64,000 nt of DNA from Ruminococcus gauvreauii (GCF_025151995.1 NZ_CP102290.1:496001-560000); one strand, 5' to 3'; positions 1-8,746 are shown, numbered from the stretch's first letter. Notes: generated by a model not told the origin, from the letters alone. Made by a program: numbers and translations.

Positions 1-86
1 AACGCATTGCTTTTGACTCTCGTATCATGGTATTGCTGTATCCAGTATATATTTTTCTGATAATTTTTGCAATAAAAACAAAGTAA

Positions 87-98
87 GAACATTTGTTC
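87..98. promoter_or_regulatory. LexA-type SOS box
   Basis: The sequence GAACATTTGTTC is a perfect match to the Gram-positive LexA/DinR box GAAC-N4-GTTC. It abuts the -35 hexamer (TTGCTT, 99-104) of the promoter that precedes the radical-SAM pair. A second, one-mismatch copy (AAAC-ATAC-GTTC) lies at 138-149, between the -10 box and the start codon. The placement implies SOS repression of the pair; no footprint or lexA gene is available in this window. Confidence 0.75.
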
Positions 99-127
99 TT
101 GCTTTTTAGTTTCTTCTGTGTTACAAT
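99..127 (+). promoter_or_regulatory. Sigma-A-type promoter of the radical-SAM pair
   Basis: TTGCTT at 99-104 and TACAAT at 122-127 are separated by exactly 17 bp, giving a good vegetative promoter about 40 bp upstream of the ATG at 169. The -35 hexamer touches the perfect LexA-type box at 87-98, so a bound repressor would block polymerase. A GGAGG ribosome binding site follows at about 160-164. Confidence 0.65.
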
Positions 128-168
128 AAACAAAAACAAACATACGTTCTGATTCTTATGGAGGTTAT

Positions 169-1623
169 ATGCTTACCGTTACTCATTCATTTTCTTTACA
201 GGAAAAACTGAATATTCTGGCCGACGCTGCAAAATATGACGTTGCATGCACATCCAGCGGTTCGGACCGGCGGGGAAAAACAGGATATCTCGGCAATTCT
301 TTTGCTGCCGGAATCTGTCACAGTTTTGCCGGAGACGGACGCTGTATCTCTCTTTTGAAGATTTTGTACAGCAATGAATGCGTCTACGACTGCAAATACT
401 GCGTCAACCGCCGTTCCAATGACCGCCCGAGGGCTACTTTTACCCCGGAAGAAGTCTGCAGGCTTACCATGGAGTTTTACCGCCGCAATTATATCGAAGG
501 CCTGTTTCTGAGTTCCGGAGTCTGCAAAAGTCCTGAGTATACCATGGAACGAATCTATGAAACCCTGCTTCTGCTCCGTGAAACTTACCGCTTCAATGGA
601 TATATCCATGTCAAAGCCATTCCCTCTGCCCCGACGCAGCTTTTGACACAGGTAGGGTTTCTGGCTGACCGCATGAGCATCAATATGGAACTTCCTACCG
701 AGGAAAGCCTGCACATGCTCGCCCCTCATAAGACATTCCAGAGTATCTTTGATCCCATGAAAGAGATGGCGCAGGGAATCGCCGCATCACGGCTTGCCAT
801 CGGCAAATCGTCATCCCTGGAGCGGCACCGTGCCAACCGGTATCTAACCGGAAGCATCTTCGGTCAAAAGCAGCTGGAGACCAGGCGGGAGTTTGATCCC
901 GACAATGCCCCGGCAGTTTTCATGAAAAAGGGCGAAGAAGAAAATTCCGCATTTATCCCTGCCGGTCAGAGTACCCAGATGATCATCGGGGCCAGTCCGG
1001 AGAATGATTACCAGCTTTTGCTGACTTCACAGAACCTTTACCAGCGATTTGACCTGAAACGTGTCTTTTACTCTGCCTATATCCCGGTCAATGAGGACAG
1101 CCTTCTCCCTCCTCCTGACACAGCCGTTCCCCTTCTTCGGGAACACCGCCTTTATCAGGCTGACTGGCTGCTTCGCTTTTATGGCTTTCACGCGGAAGAA
1201 CTTTTGAGTCCGGAACGTCCCAATTTCAATCCCCAGCTGGATCCAAAATGTGAATGGGCGCTTCGGCATCTGGAACACTTTCCGGCAGAGATCAACACTG
1301 CTTCGTTTGAAACCCTGCTCCGAATCCCGGGCATCGGCAACAAGTCCGCCATGCGCATTGTCAATGCGCGCAGGTACGGGAGCCTGGATTTTCCGCATCT
1401 GAAAAAGATCGGAGTGGTGCTGAAGCGTGCCCAGTATTTCATTACCTGCGGCGGCAGAATGATGTACCGGATACCGATGGAAGAAAAGTTTATCACACGC
1501 CAGCTGACCGGTATAGAACAGAAAGCGAACTGGGAACTGGCACATCCGCCCGTTTACCGGCAAATGTCACTGTTCGATGATATGAATCTGTCATATCCGC
1601 AGACTGTGGAGGGTATACGATGA
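169..1623 (+). CDS. Putative DNA modification/repair radical SAM protein (TIGR03916 type)
   Basis: A 484-residue radical SAM protein with the [4Fe-4S]-binding CxxxCxxC motif at C71, C75 and C78 (context NECVYDCKYC). A helix-hairpin-helix DNA-binding segment lies around residues 380-410 (context RIPGIGNKSAMRI). This combination is typical of the TIGR03916 family, whose partner gene is often fused or adjacent to uracil-DNA-glycosylase-like proteins; a role in repair or modification of DNA bases is family inference, not proven. The next gene starts within its stop codon (ATGA overlap), so the two are translationally coupled. The LexA-type box upstream supports an SOS or repair role. The family assignment is firm, the reaction unknown. 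Confidence 0.88.
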   Translation: MLTVTHSFSLQEKLNILADAAKYDVACTSSGSDRRGKTGYLGNSFAAGICHSFAGDGRCISLLKILYSNECVYDCKYCVNRRSNDRPRATFTPEEVCRLTMEFYRRNYIEGLFLSSGVCKSPEYTMERIYETLLLLRETYRFNGYIHVKAIPSAPTQLLTQVGFLADRMSINMELPTEESLHMLAPHKTFQSIFDPMKEMAQGIAASRLAIGKSSSLERHRANRYLTGSIFGQKQLETRREFDPDNAPAVFMKKGEEENSAFIPAGQSTQMIIGASPENDYQLLLTSQNLYQRFDLKRVFYSAYIPVNEDSLLPPPDTAVPLLREHRLYQADWLLRFYGFHAEELLSPERPNFNPQLDPKCEWALRHLEHFPAEINTASFETLLRIPGIGNKSAMRIVNARRYGSLDFPHLKKIGVVLKRAQYFITCGGRMMYRIPMEEKFITRQLTGIEQKANWELAHPPVYRQMSLFDDMNLSYPQTVEGIR

Positions 1624-2375
1624 CTGTTTTTACATGTGCTGACGATTTCAGCTCCATGATGACCTGTATTTACGACGCCTGGGGAAGTGGTCTCGGCCAC
1701 CGGAATATCCGTCTGATGACAGAACCCCTCTATGAGACCGAACTTTTCTGCAGTTACCGCCATGTTGAAGCAGATGAAGAAAAGACCGGTAAAGTGATCC
1801 GGTCCATTCAGTGTAAAATATCGTATGAAGTTTTCAAAATGGTCTTCCGTGCCAGCCTGTCATTTAAGGAAGACAAACTGGACTGCATCTACCGTTTTTT
1901 GCTGCTTGCGTTTCACCATGGTCCTTCTGTTACAGGGCGTCTGCAGGAACCTGCCGTCGCCGGCCTGTTCGAGATTGAGCGTAAAGTTTTAAATGAAGCA
2001 CATTTGTTCCGTGAATTTATCCGCTTTTCCAGCGTCCAAAACGGCACTCTGGTCAGTCATATCGAACCGAAATGCAACGTCCTCCCCCTTCTGGCAGAGA
2101 ACTTTTCCGACCGCATGCCTTCAGAAAACTGGATGATCATCGATGACACAAGAAAGAGCGCCGTGATCCATCCCGCCGACAGTTCATACTATATGACGCT
2201 TCTTACCCCGGAAGAGTTTTTGACTTTGCGCCGTACGGAGATCCGTGATGAATACAGCGCACTCTGGACTTCTTTTTTCCGGGCAGTCTCCATTGCCCCC
2301 AGAGAGAACCGCCGCTGTCAGCGTAATATGATGCCTCTCTGGTACCGGAAACATATGACGGAATTCATGACTTAA
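1620..2375 (+). CDS. DNA metabolism-associated protein, TIGR03915 / DUF4130 family
   Basis: A 251-residue protein overlapping the radical SAM gene by 4 bases. Its C-terminus (WTSFFRAVSIAPRENRR followed by a YRKHMTEF tail) is the signature of the TIGR03915 family, which nearly always accompanies TIGR03916 radical SAM proteins and is sometimes fused to a uracil-DNA-glycosylase-like domain (TIGR03914). No catalytic site is recognisable, so it is probably a substrate-handling partner of the radical SAM enzyme. It is expressed from the same LexA-overlapped promoter. It converges with the DeoR gene, whose stop lies only 5 bp away. Confidence 0.85.
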   Translation: MTVFTCADDFSSMMTCIYDAWGSGLGHRNIRLMTEPLYETELFCSYRHVEADEEKTGKVIRSIQCKISYEVFKMVFRASLSFKEDKLDCIYRFLLLAFHHGPSVTGRLQEPAVAGLFEIERKVLNEAHLFREFIRFSSVQNGTLVSHIEPKCNVLPLLAENFSDRMPSENWMIIDDTRKSAVIHPADSSYYMTLLTPEEFLTLRRTEIRDEYSALWTSFFRAVSIAPRENRRCQRNMMPLWYRKHMTEFMT

Positions 2376-2380
2376 AGCTG

Positions 2381-3130
2381 TCAGGATGATACCTGAATGA
2401 TATTTTTACACGACAGATACGGTTCTTCTTTCACCATCGTCGTAATGATCTTCGCATCCTCAAATGCCGCAAATCTTATCGGAGATATTTTCGAAATCTT
2501 GGAGCTGTCGCACAGTACGTAACACTCTCTGCACCGTTTCATGGCATATTCTTTGACCTTCGCCTCCCTGAGTCCCGGTGTCGTATATCCCGCCTCGATA
2601 TCGACACCGTTTGTTCCAAAGAAACCTATGGTGAAATTATACTTCTGAAGACTTTCCAGAGCCTCTTCACCCACGATTGCTTCCGTAACGGACTTGAATT
2701 CCCCTCCCGGAAGATGTACATGAAACCCTTTAGCTGCAAGTTTTCTTGCATGCATCACTGCATTTGTGACAAACACCGCATTATTGGGTACCAGATAATC
2801 GATGATCTGTCCCGTCGTCGTTCCGGAATCCAGATAGACCAGATCGTTTGGTTTTACCAGGGCCGCGGCATATCTGGCGATCAGTCCTTTCTCATCCCGA
2901 TTGATGTCTTCACGGATTTCTACAAAGGAGTCTGTATGAATCCCACTGTTACGAATGGCGATTGCACCTCCGTGTACTTTTGTCAGCAGCCCTCTTTTAT
3001 CCAGTACGGTCAGATCACGACGTATCGTAGATTCTGATGTATTGAGCAGTTCGATCAGTTCCTGGACCTGAATACTCCCGCGCTCTTCGACCACACGTAC
3101 GATCTCTTCCATTCTGTCTTCAATCAGCAT
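2381..3130 (-). CDS. DeoR-family sugar-phosphate-responsive repressor
   Basis: A 249-residue DeoR/GlpR-type regulator. The N-terminal winged helix (residues 1-57, context LLNTSESTIRRDLTVLDKRG) is followed by a sugar-phosphate-isomerase-like effector domain with the usual YLDSGTTTGQI loop near residues 98-108. It lies 22 bp downstream of the PfkB kinase gene on the same strand, so the pair is probably autoregulated. The likely operator is the 10-bp-periodic repeat at 4111-4139. The effector is probably a phosphorylated sugar made or used by the kinase. No PTS transporter or aldolase is adjacent, so the sugar cannot be named. Confidence 0.88.
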   Translation of the reverse strand: MLIEDRMEEIVRVVEERGSIQVQELIELLNTSESTIRRDLTVLDKRGLLTKVHGGAIAIRNSGIHTDSFVEIREDINRDEKGLIARYAAALVKPNDLVYLDSGTTTGQIIDYLVPNNAVFVTNAVMHARKLAAKGFHVHLPGGEFKSVTEAIVGEEALESLQKYNFTIGFFGTNGVDIEAGYTTPGLREAKVKEYAMKRCRECYVLCDSSKISKISPIRFAAFEDAKIITTMVKEEPYLSCKNIIQVSS

Positions 3131-3152
3131 ATCTTTTCTCCTCGTTTCATGA

Positions 3153-4058
3153 TCATTTCATCCCGGAAAGCAGTGCTTCTATTTCTTCCCTGGATGCCAG
3201 TTCTTCTGAAAATGCGCTGGCACTTCCCGCAGCAATCCCCATGTGCAGCGATTTTTGATAATCGCCCTCTGAAAAATAACCCGCCATAAATCCCGCAACC
3301 ATCGAATCACCCGCTCCCACAGAATTCACCACACTCCCCTTGGGTGCCGCACTTATGAATACTTTCCCCGTCTCTGAAACGAGAATTGCTCCGGCTTCGG
3401 CCATTGAAACCAGCACATTCCTCGCCCCGCGGTTTTGAAGCTTTCTGGCGCACCGCACGATATCGTCCGGACCCTGCAAATCTTTTCGGAAAATCTCTGA
3501 AAGCTCATGATGATTTGGTTTAATTAAAAAGGGATGATAATCCAGTACACTGACAAGCAGATCTTTCGCTGCGTCTACGATAACCATGACCTTCTTTTCA
3601 GACATCCTTCTGGTTATATCGCGATAGATCGTGTCCGGCATTGAATTCGGAATACTCCCTGCCAAAACCAGCACATCCCCCTTTTCCAGCGTCTCAAGTC
3701 TGTTCAAAAGTTCTGCAACCGCATCACTTCCGATCGGAGGGCCCTGTCCGTTGATTTCACTCTCACTGCAGGAACGAAGTTTCATGTTAATGCGGGACCA
3801 TCCCTGGCCGACCGATATTAATTCTTCCGTACACCCGGCCTCCCTGATTTTCTTTCGAATCTCTTCCCCTGTAAATCCTGCAATAAATCCGAGTATCGTG
3901 CTCGAAACACCCAGATTTTTTAACACGATTGACACATTGATTCCCTTTCCTCCGGGGAGGATACGTTCATTTTCTGTCCGGTTCATACCACCGATCGTAA
4001 AGTTTTTTACTGTAACGATATAGTCCAGCGATGGATTGCATGTTAACGTATAAATCAT
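3153..4058 (-). CDS. PfkB-family sugar-phosphate kinase (1-phosphofructokinase / LacC-like)
   Basis: About 301 residues from the start at 4058, which has a strong AAAGGGGGGAAAGG ribosome binding site; an in-frame ATG at 4079 lies upstream of that site and is not the likely start. It has the FruK/LacC N-terminus (MIYTLTCNPSLDY), the glycine motif LPGGKGINVS and the C-terminal PfkB signature SVGAGDSMVAGF, whose Asp is the catalytic base. It should phosphorylate a hexose phosphate such as fructose-1-P or tagatose-6-P to the bisphosphate. The downstream DeoR gene supports sugar-inducible expression. Without the PTS subunits usually next to fruK, the substrate stays open. Confidence 0.85.
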   Translation of the reverse strand: MIYTLTCNPSLDYIVTVKNFTIGGMNRTENERILPGGKGINVSIVLKNLGVSSTILGFIAGFTGEEIRKKIREAGCTEELISVGQGWSRINMKLRSCSESEINGQGPPIGSDAVAELLNRLETLEKGDVLVLAGSIPNSMPDTIYRDITRRMSEKKVMVIVDAAKDLLVSVLDYHPFLIKPNHHELSEIFRKDLQGPDDIVRCARKLQNRGARNVLVSMAEAGAILVSETGKVFISAAPKGSVVNSVGAGDSMVAGFMAGYFSEGDYQKSLHMGIAAGSASAFSEELASREEIEALLSGMK

Positions 4059-4110
4059 TCCTTTCCCCCCTTTCAGCAAAACTTCTTCTTATCTTATCAT
4101 AATTTCTTTT

Positions 4111-4139
4111 TCAGTCACTGTCAATCAGAATCAGTCACT
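4111..4139. promoter_or_regulatory. Three phased 10-bp repeats, probable DeoR operator
   Basis: TCAGTCACT occurs exactly at 4111-4119 and again at 4131-4139, with the related TCAATCAGA between them at 4121-4129. All three share one 10-bp helical phase. Short direct repeats of this kind are common operators for DeoR-family repressors, and the site lies about 50-80 bp upstream of the PfkB-DeoR operon start. Binding is inferred from position. Confidence 0.5.
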
Positions 4140-4260
4140 TTCATTCTGCCGGATAACACAGCCGGTTCAGCCAACAACAAAGCAGCCTACAGGATTCTCT
4201 CCCGCAGACCGCTCATATTCTGGATATATGATACCTGATTTCACCGGCAGTACATTCATA

Positions 4261-5433
4261 TCACAGGATTTTGCTCTCTTTGACCCTTTGAACAGCCTGC
4301 TCTATCATCTTCTCCTCCTGAACAAGGGCAATCCTTACAAATCCTTCCCCTGACGGGCCAAAAGCGCTTCCCGGAGTAACCATAACGCCCGCCTCATTCA
4401 GCAGGGTCTCGACAAACACCAGAGAAGATGTGAAATTTCCGGGTATCGGTGCCCAGACAAACATAGTTGCCGGACTTCTTTCCATCTTCCATCCGATCGA
4501 TGAGAATCCGTCACACAGGAGATCCCGACGCCTTTTATAAGCTTCTCTCGTAGCCGCAACACACTGCTGATCACCCAGTATCGCTGCTATTGCAGCTTTT
4601 TGCACCGGCAAAAACATCCCATAGTCCATATTGGATTTTAATCTGGTCAGCTGGCTTACCATCTGTTCGTTTCCAACGCAGAAACCAATACGCGCTCCTG
4701 CCAGTCCATATGTTTTGGAGAGTGAATTGAACTCCACTCCCACCTGCTTTGCTCCCGGATAAGACAGAAAGCTTTTTCCCTGCACGTTTTCATCGAAGAT
4801 CAGCTCACTGTATGCGTTGTCATGCAGAACCATGATGTCATATTTTGCTGCAAATGCAATCAGTGTTTCATAAAAAGAATCTGTTGCCACAGCAGCAGTC
4901 GGATTATTCGGATAGGATACAACCATCAGCTTTGCCGCCCGCGCCGTCTCCTCCTCTATACTTTCAAAATCGATCAGATAATCACGTTCTCTTCTCAGCG
5001 GCATGTATGCAAGTCTGGCTCCCGCGATCCTGGGGCCATCCCCGAAAATAGGATAACAGGGGTCCTGAACGAGCACGGTATCACCCGGATCAGCGACAGA
5101 AAGGCTGATATGTGCCAGCCCTTCCTGGGATCCCAGAAGGGAAACGATCTCTGTCTCTGGATCCAGTGTCACCTGATATCTTCTCTGATACCACTGTGCA
5201 ACCGCCCTGTGCAGCTCGGAAAGGTCTTTGATCGCATATACATAATTTCTCTTATCCTTCGCTGCTTCCACCAGCGCATCTATGATATGGGGTGCAGGGG
5301 GTATATTCGGCGTACCAATGCTGAGATCAATAACGGTTTCTCCTCTGCCTTCTTTTTCCTCTTTCATTTTCGCCAGTGTGGTAAAGATGCTCTCCCCAAA
5401 TAACTCCATTCGCTCTGAGAACTGCATGTTCAT
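4261..5433 (-). CDS. Class I/II PLP-dependent aminotransferase (LL-DAP aminotransferase-like)
   Basis: A 390-residue fold-type I aminotransferase. The PLP lysine is in LSKTYGLAGARIGF (around residue 237), the substrate-binding Asn/Pro motif is SYPNNPT, and the carboxylate-binding Arg is near the C-terminus (FVRIALVQ). The N-terminus and overall pattern resemble LL-diaminopimelate and aspartate aminotransferases (AspC/DapL group), but the amino-acid specificity cannot be fixed from motifs. Two Met codons lie close together (residues 1 and 3). Its start overlaps the stop of the upstream DUF5662 gene by 4 bases, so the two are translationally coupled. No lysine-pathway genes adjoin it. Confidence 0.82.
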   Translation of the reverse strand: MNMQFSERMELFGESIFTTLAKMKEEKEGRGETVIDLSIGTPNIPPAPHIIDALVEAAKDKRNYVYAIKDLSELHRAVAQWYQRRYQVTLDPETEIVSLLGSQEGLAHISLSVADPGDTVLVQDPCYPIFGDGPRIAGARLAYMPLRRERDYLIDFESIEEETARAAKLMVVSYPNNPTAAVATDSFYETLIAFAAKYDIMVLHDNAYSELIFDENVQGKSFLSYPGAKQVGVEFNSLSKTYGLAGARIGFCVGNEQMVSQLTRLKSNMDYGMFLPVQKAAIAAILGDQQCVAATREAYKRRRDLLCDGFSSIGWKMERSPATMFVWAPIPGNFTSSLVFVETLLNEAGVMVTPGSAFGPSGEGFVRIALVQEEKMIEQAVQRVKESKIL

Positions 5434-5969
5434 CTCTCCTCTTTCAAAAATCTGTATTTTATATAGTGGAGAGTTTTTCTCTCCCCCTTTTCCGCCAGCA
5501 TCCTCAGCAGAAATTCCATCTGTTTTTTTGTCTCACTGTGCACAAACCATAGCCGCTTTTTGCTCCTGAGATAGTAATTCAACGGAGCCTTATCCGAATA
5601 TGACTCACCGGCATACGTCCTGCACGCGCTGATACGGTCCATGATCATTTCCGCTACATATTTGCGCGGCATCTGCATACCTGTGATCACAGTATCACAG
5701 TCCACTCCGTAGTCCACCCAATATTCATAGTGATGTTTATTGCGGCCTTTGTGATGCATCCAGGAGGTTGACACCCCAAGTGCCTCCCTCTCGGCATTAT
5801 TTGGACTTCTGTTTCCCTGGTAATATCGGCATCCCACCCTGAATTCCGGCCAGGAATACTTCGACAGGTCATGAAGAAGCCCCTGCTTATAAAGGCCGAT
5901 TCGGAAACAGTATCTCATGACCAGCAGCTTATGTTTTGTGATTGTTTTAAAATGCTTCCAGATATACAT
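5430..5969 (-). CDS. DUF5662 family protein
   Basis: A 179-residue basic, aromatic-rich protein with no signal peptide or membrane segment. It carries the conserved histidines of DUF5662: LLHDLSKYSWPEF (residues 32-44), the SWMHHKGRNKHHYEYW segment (around 69-84), and a C-terminal LRSKKRLWFVHSETKK block. The clustered His/Asp residues suggest a metal-dependent hydrolase-like site, but no activity is known to me. It is cotranscribed with, and overlaps by 4 bases, the aminotransferase, and begins 18 bp downstream of the GH13-like gene. Confidence 0.75.
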   Translation of the reverse strand: MYIWKHFKTITKHKLLVMRYCFRIGLYKQGLLHDLSKYSWPEFRVGCRYYQGNRSPNNAEREALGVSTSWMHHKGRNKHHYEYWVDYGVDCDTVITGMQMPRKYVAEMIMDRISACRTYAGESYSDKAPLNYYLRSKKRLWFVHSETKKQMEFLLRMLAEKGERKTLHYIKYRFLKEER

Positions 5970-5987
5970 AACTATGACATCCTTATT

Positions 5988-7862
5988 CTATTTTCCCAAT
6001 AATATAACAATTGTCCGAGGTGACACAACAAATCCCTTTTCTTCGTCCGGTTCTACCTCCACCTGATCATGACAGAAGCCCTCTCTCACCCTGTCAGCCG
6101 TATCGACTGCCAGGTACCATTTTTTATTCTCCGGCAGTTGCGGCAGCGCAAAGGTATACGGATTCCAGTGCATATTACATGCAATGTAAATAAAGCTGTC
6201 CGGTTTTCCCTCGCTGTCCCTGGCGTATTCCCCGCAGTACAGGATTCCTATGCTCCTGCTCTGAGGTTCCATCTCCGAAAACCAGGCTCTGCGGCTGTGA
6301 TAAGAGATTTCCGGAAATCCGAGAGACAGGTAATCCGTATCGCGCGGCTCCCGTTCCATATGCAGAATCGGATGGCTTTTTCGGAATGCGATGGCCTCTT
6401 TTACAAAGCCCCACATCTCCTCACAGCGTTTGCTTCTTCCCCAGTCCACCCATCCAACCGGATTGTCCTGACAATAGGCATTGTTGTTTCCTTCCTGTGA
6501 GTTACATCGCTCATCGCCGGCATAGATCATCGGTGTTCCCTGGCTCATCAGCAGAAGAAGTACAGCATTTTTCATCTGCCTTCTTCTTAATTCAACCACG
6601 TTCAGTTTGCGCGTGGGTCCTTCCGCACCGCAGTTCCAGCTGAAATTGTATGTGCTGCCGTCCCGGTTTTCCTCACCGTTCGCTTCATTATGTTTTTCAT
6701 TATAGGTAACCATATCCGCAAGCGTAAATCCATCCTGGTATGCCATATAATTGATGATGCCGCATGCTGCAGGATTTCGCCTGTTGTTGCAGATGTAACG
6801 TGCAACCTGGTTCTCGTCGCCTTTCAGAAAACAGCGTGCACTGATCATAAATTCAGAATTGTATTCAGCCAGATTCCGGTATTTGGGCAGCTTTCCGGGA
6901 TAAATACCGTCAGCTGCAAATCCCTGATATAAAATCTTCGTATGTTTAAGCAGAGCATCCTGCGCAATGATCTCAATCGGAATATGATCACCGACCAGAT
7001 GAAATCCATCGATATGATAAAAAAGCTTCCAGTAGCGGAGAATTTCCACGATCATCAGGGGATTCGTCTTACGTGAAAAATAGAATTCCATCAGACACTC
7101 CATACCGGCCCTGTGAAATGAATCGACACAATGCTGGAATTCCCGGATACAGTCTCTGTCCTCACAAAATGCAGCCTTCGGTGTAAAATAATATCCCTCC
7201 GTATATCCCCAGTAATTGATGTCCGGCGTTGGCGTCTGAACAGAGACGCCGTGTTCAGAAGCAATGCGTTCCCTGGTCTCCCTGTTTTCCAGGAAATCAT
7301 ACGCAGGCATCAGCTCTACCGAGGTCACGCCTAATTCTTTCAGATACGGTATTTTCTCTGCAAGTCCCCGAAAAGTTCCCTTGCTGGCAGAGCGGGAGCT
7401 GCGGTGCGCGGTGAACCCGCGTACGTGCAGCTTATAAAGAATCATATCCGGATACGGTATAAAGATACCCGGCGTTTCAGAGGGACTTTTATCTGATAAA
7501 ATTCCCCTGACACTGTGCCGCTGTCCATCCGGCAATTTTTTTCCAAACACGTGCCGCCCGGTTACCGCCTTAGCACAGGGATCCGTTATGATCTTCCCGT
7601 CTATCCTGTAATTATATTCTATATCATCCGCATCTAAATGCTCTATCCAGACAGCAGCTATACCTCCTGTACGAAATTCCTCAGTCAGAGGTATTTCTTT
7701 CCAGACTTCCCCGCTTCCTTTGGGATACAGCACGAGACTGGCCTCTTCACAGTCATCCACGGCAATTGTGAAATTATATCCGCCATTGTGCTGCTGTGCA
7801 CCCATTAACTGCGGCAATCCCTTTTGTATCTCAAACCTCTTTACCTCTGCTGCTTTTGTCAA
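5988..7862 (-). CDS. GH13 glycogen-debranching-like protein lacking catalytic residues
   Basis: A 624-residue protein with an N-terminal CBM48-like beta domain (about residues 20-110), a (beta/alpha)8 GH13 barrel (about 135-490) and a C-terminal beta domain, the layout of type I pullulanase/GlgX-type debranching enzymes. The four catalytic regions are degenerate. Region I (DVVYNH in active enzymes) reads EFYFSR at 259-264. The region II nucleophile (GFRxD) is V290 in DGFHLV. The region III acid/base Glu is Q313. The region IV HD is Q376-D377. Hydrolysis by the normal mechanism is therefore unlikely, and a carbohydrate-binding or regulatory pseudoenzyme is the best reading. Substrate-loop motifs such as GYTEGYYF and GTPMIYAGDE survive, so the fold is under selection. 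Confidence 0.8.
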   Translation of the reverse strand: MTKAAEVKRFEIQKGLPQLMGAQQHNGGYNFTIAVDDCEEASLVLYPKGSGEVWKEIPLTEEFRTGGIAAVWIEHLDADDIEYNYRIDGKIITDPCAKAVTGRHVFGKKLPDGQRHSVRGILSDKSPSETPGIFIPYPDMILYKLHVRGFTAHRSSRSASKGTFRGLAEKIPYLKELGVTSVELMPAYDFLENRETRERIASEHGVSVQTPTPDINYWGYTEGYYFTPKAAFCEDRDCIREFQHCVDSFHRAGMECLMEFYFSRKTNPLMIVEILRYWKLFYHIDGFHLVGDHIPIEIIAQDALLKHTKILYQGFAADGIYPGKLPKYRNLAEYNSEFMISARCFLKGDENQVARYICNNRRNPAACGIINYMAYQDGFTLADMVTYNEKHNEANGEENRDGSTYNFSWNCGAEGPTRKLNVVELRRRQMKNAVLLLLMSQGTPMIYAGDERCNSQEGNNNAYCQDNPVGWVDWGRSKRCEEMWGFVKEAIAFRKSHPILHMEREPRDTDYLSLGFPEISYHSRRAWFSEMEPQSRSIGILYCGEYARDSEGKPDSFIYIACNMHWNPYTFALPQLPENKKWYLAVDTADRVREGFCHDQVEVEPDEEKGFVVSPRTIVILLGK

Positions 7863-7889
7863 TTCATTCTCCGCCTTTCTGTACGTTCT

Positions 7890-8645
7890 TTACATCTCAA
7901 TATCAAGTTCTACCGGACAATGGTCGGATCCCATAATATCCGTGTGAATCTTTGCATCTATCAGGTTCTGTTTCAGATCCTCGGATACGCAGAAGTAATC
8001 AATCCGCCATCCCGCATTCTTCTCTCTGGCCTTAAATCGGTAGGACCACCAGGAATAGACCTGTTCCTTCTCAGGATAAAAATAGCGAAACGTATCGATA
8101 AATCCATGTTCCAGCAGTTTCGAGAATTTTCCTCTCTCCTCATCCGTGAATCCGGCGTTCTTTCTGTTTGTCTTCGGATTCTTGAGATCAATCTCCTGAT
8201 GTGCCACATTTAAATCGCCGCAGAAGATGACCGGTTTATTCTCTTTGAGAGCTGAGAGATAATTCAAAAAGGCATCCTCCCACTCCATTCGATAGTTAAG
8301 CCGTGCCAGTTCGCTCTGAGAATTTGGTGTATAGACCGTGACCAGGTAGTATTTTTCATATTCCAGCGTAATGACACGCCCTTCCTGATCATGCTCCTCC
8401 AGCCCGATTCCATAAGAAACCGCCAGAGGTTCCTCTCTCGTAAACACCGCCGTGCCGGAGTAACCTTTTTTCTTTGCATAATTCCAATATTGATAATATC
8501 CCGGAAGCTCCAGTTCAATCTGGCCTTCCTGCAGCTTGCTTTCCTGTATACAGAAGATATCGCCGTCAAGCTGTGTGAAAATATCGAGAAAACCTTTATT
8601 GACACATGCTCTGAGCCCGTTTACATTCCAAGAAATCAGTTTCAT
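7890..8645 (-). CDS. xth: Exodeoxyribonuclease III / AP endonuclease
   Basis: A 251-residue member of the ExoIII/APE1 family. It acts on abasic sites and 3' blocks in base-excision repair. All metal and phosphate-binding motifs are present: SWNVNGLRA at the N-terminus (Asn7), CIQESKLQ (Glu34), FCGDLNVAH (Asp/Asn near 142-146), and the C-terminal GSDHCPVELDIEM with the catalytic Asp-His pair. Length is standard. It lies 27 bp upstream of the GH13-like gene on the same strand. No LexA-type box was seen in front of it. Confidence 0.95.
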   Translation of the reverse strand: MKLISWNVNGLRACVNKGFLDIFTQLDGDIFCIQESKLQEGQIELELPGYYQYWNYAKKKGYSGTAVFTREEPLAVSYGIGLEEHDQEGRVITLEYEKYYLVTVYTPNSQSELARLNYRMEWEDAFLNYLSALKENKPVIFCGDLNVAHQEIDLKNPKTNRKNAGFTDEERGKFSKLLEHGFIDTFRYFYPEKEQVYSWWSYRFKAREKNAGWRIDYFCVSEDLKQNLIDAKIHTDIMGSDHCPVELDIEM

Positions 8646-8746
8646 GATGACCTCCGTTTACTATGTTGTATATATAATATAACCATTTGACCCTGGCCTC
8701 ATATATAATCAGGTATAGTATACCACAAAAACCGCATCACCCAGAA

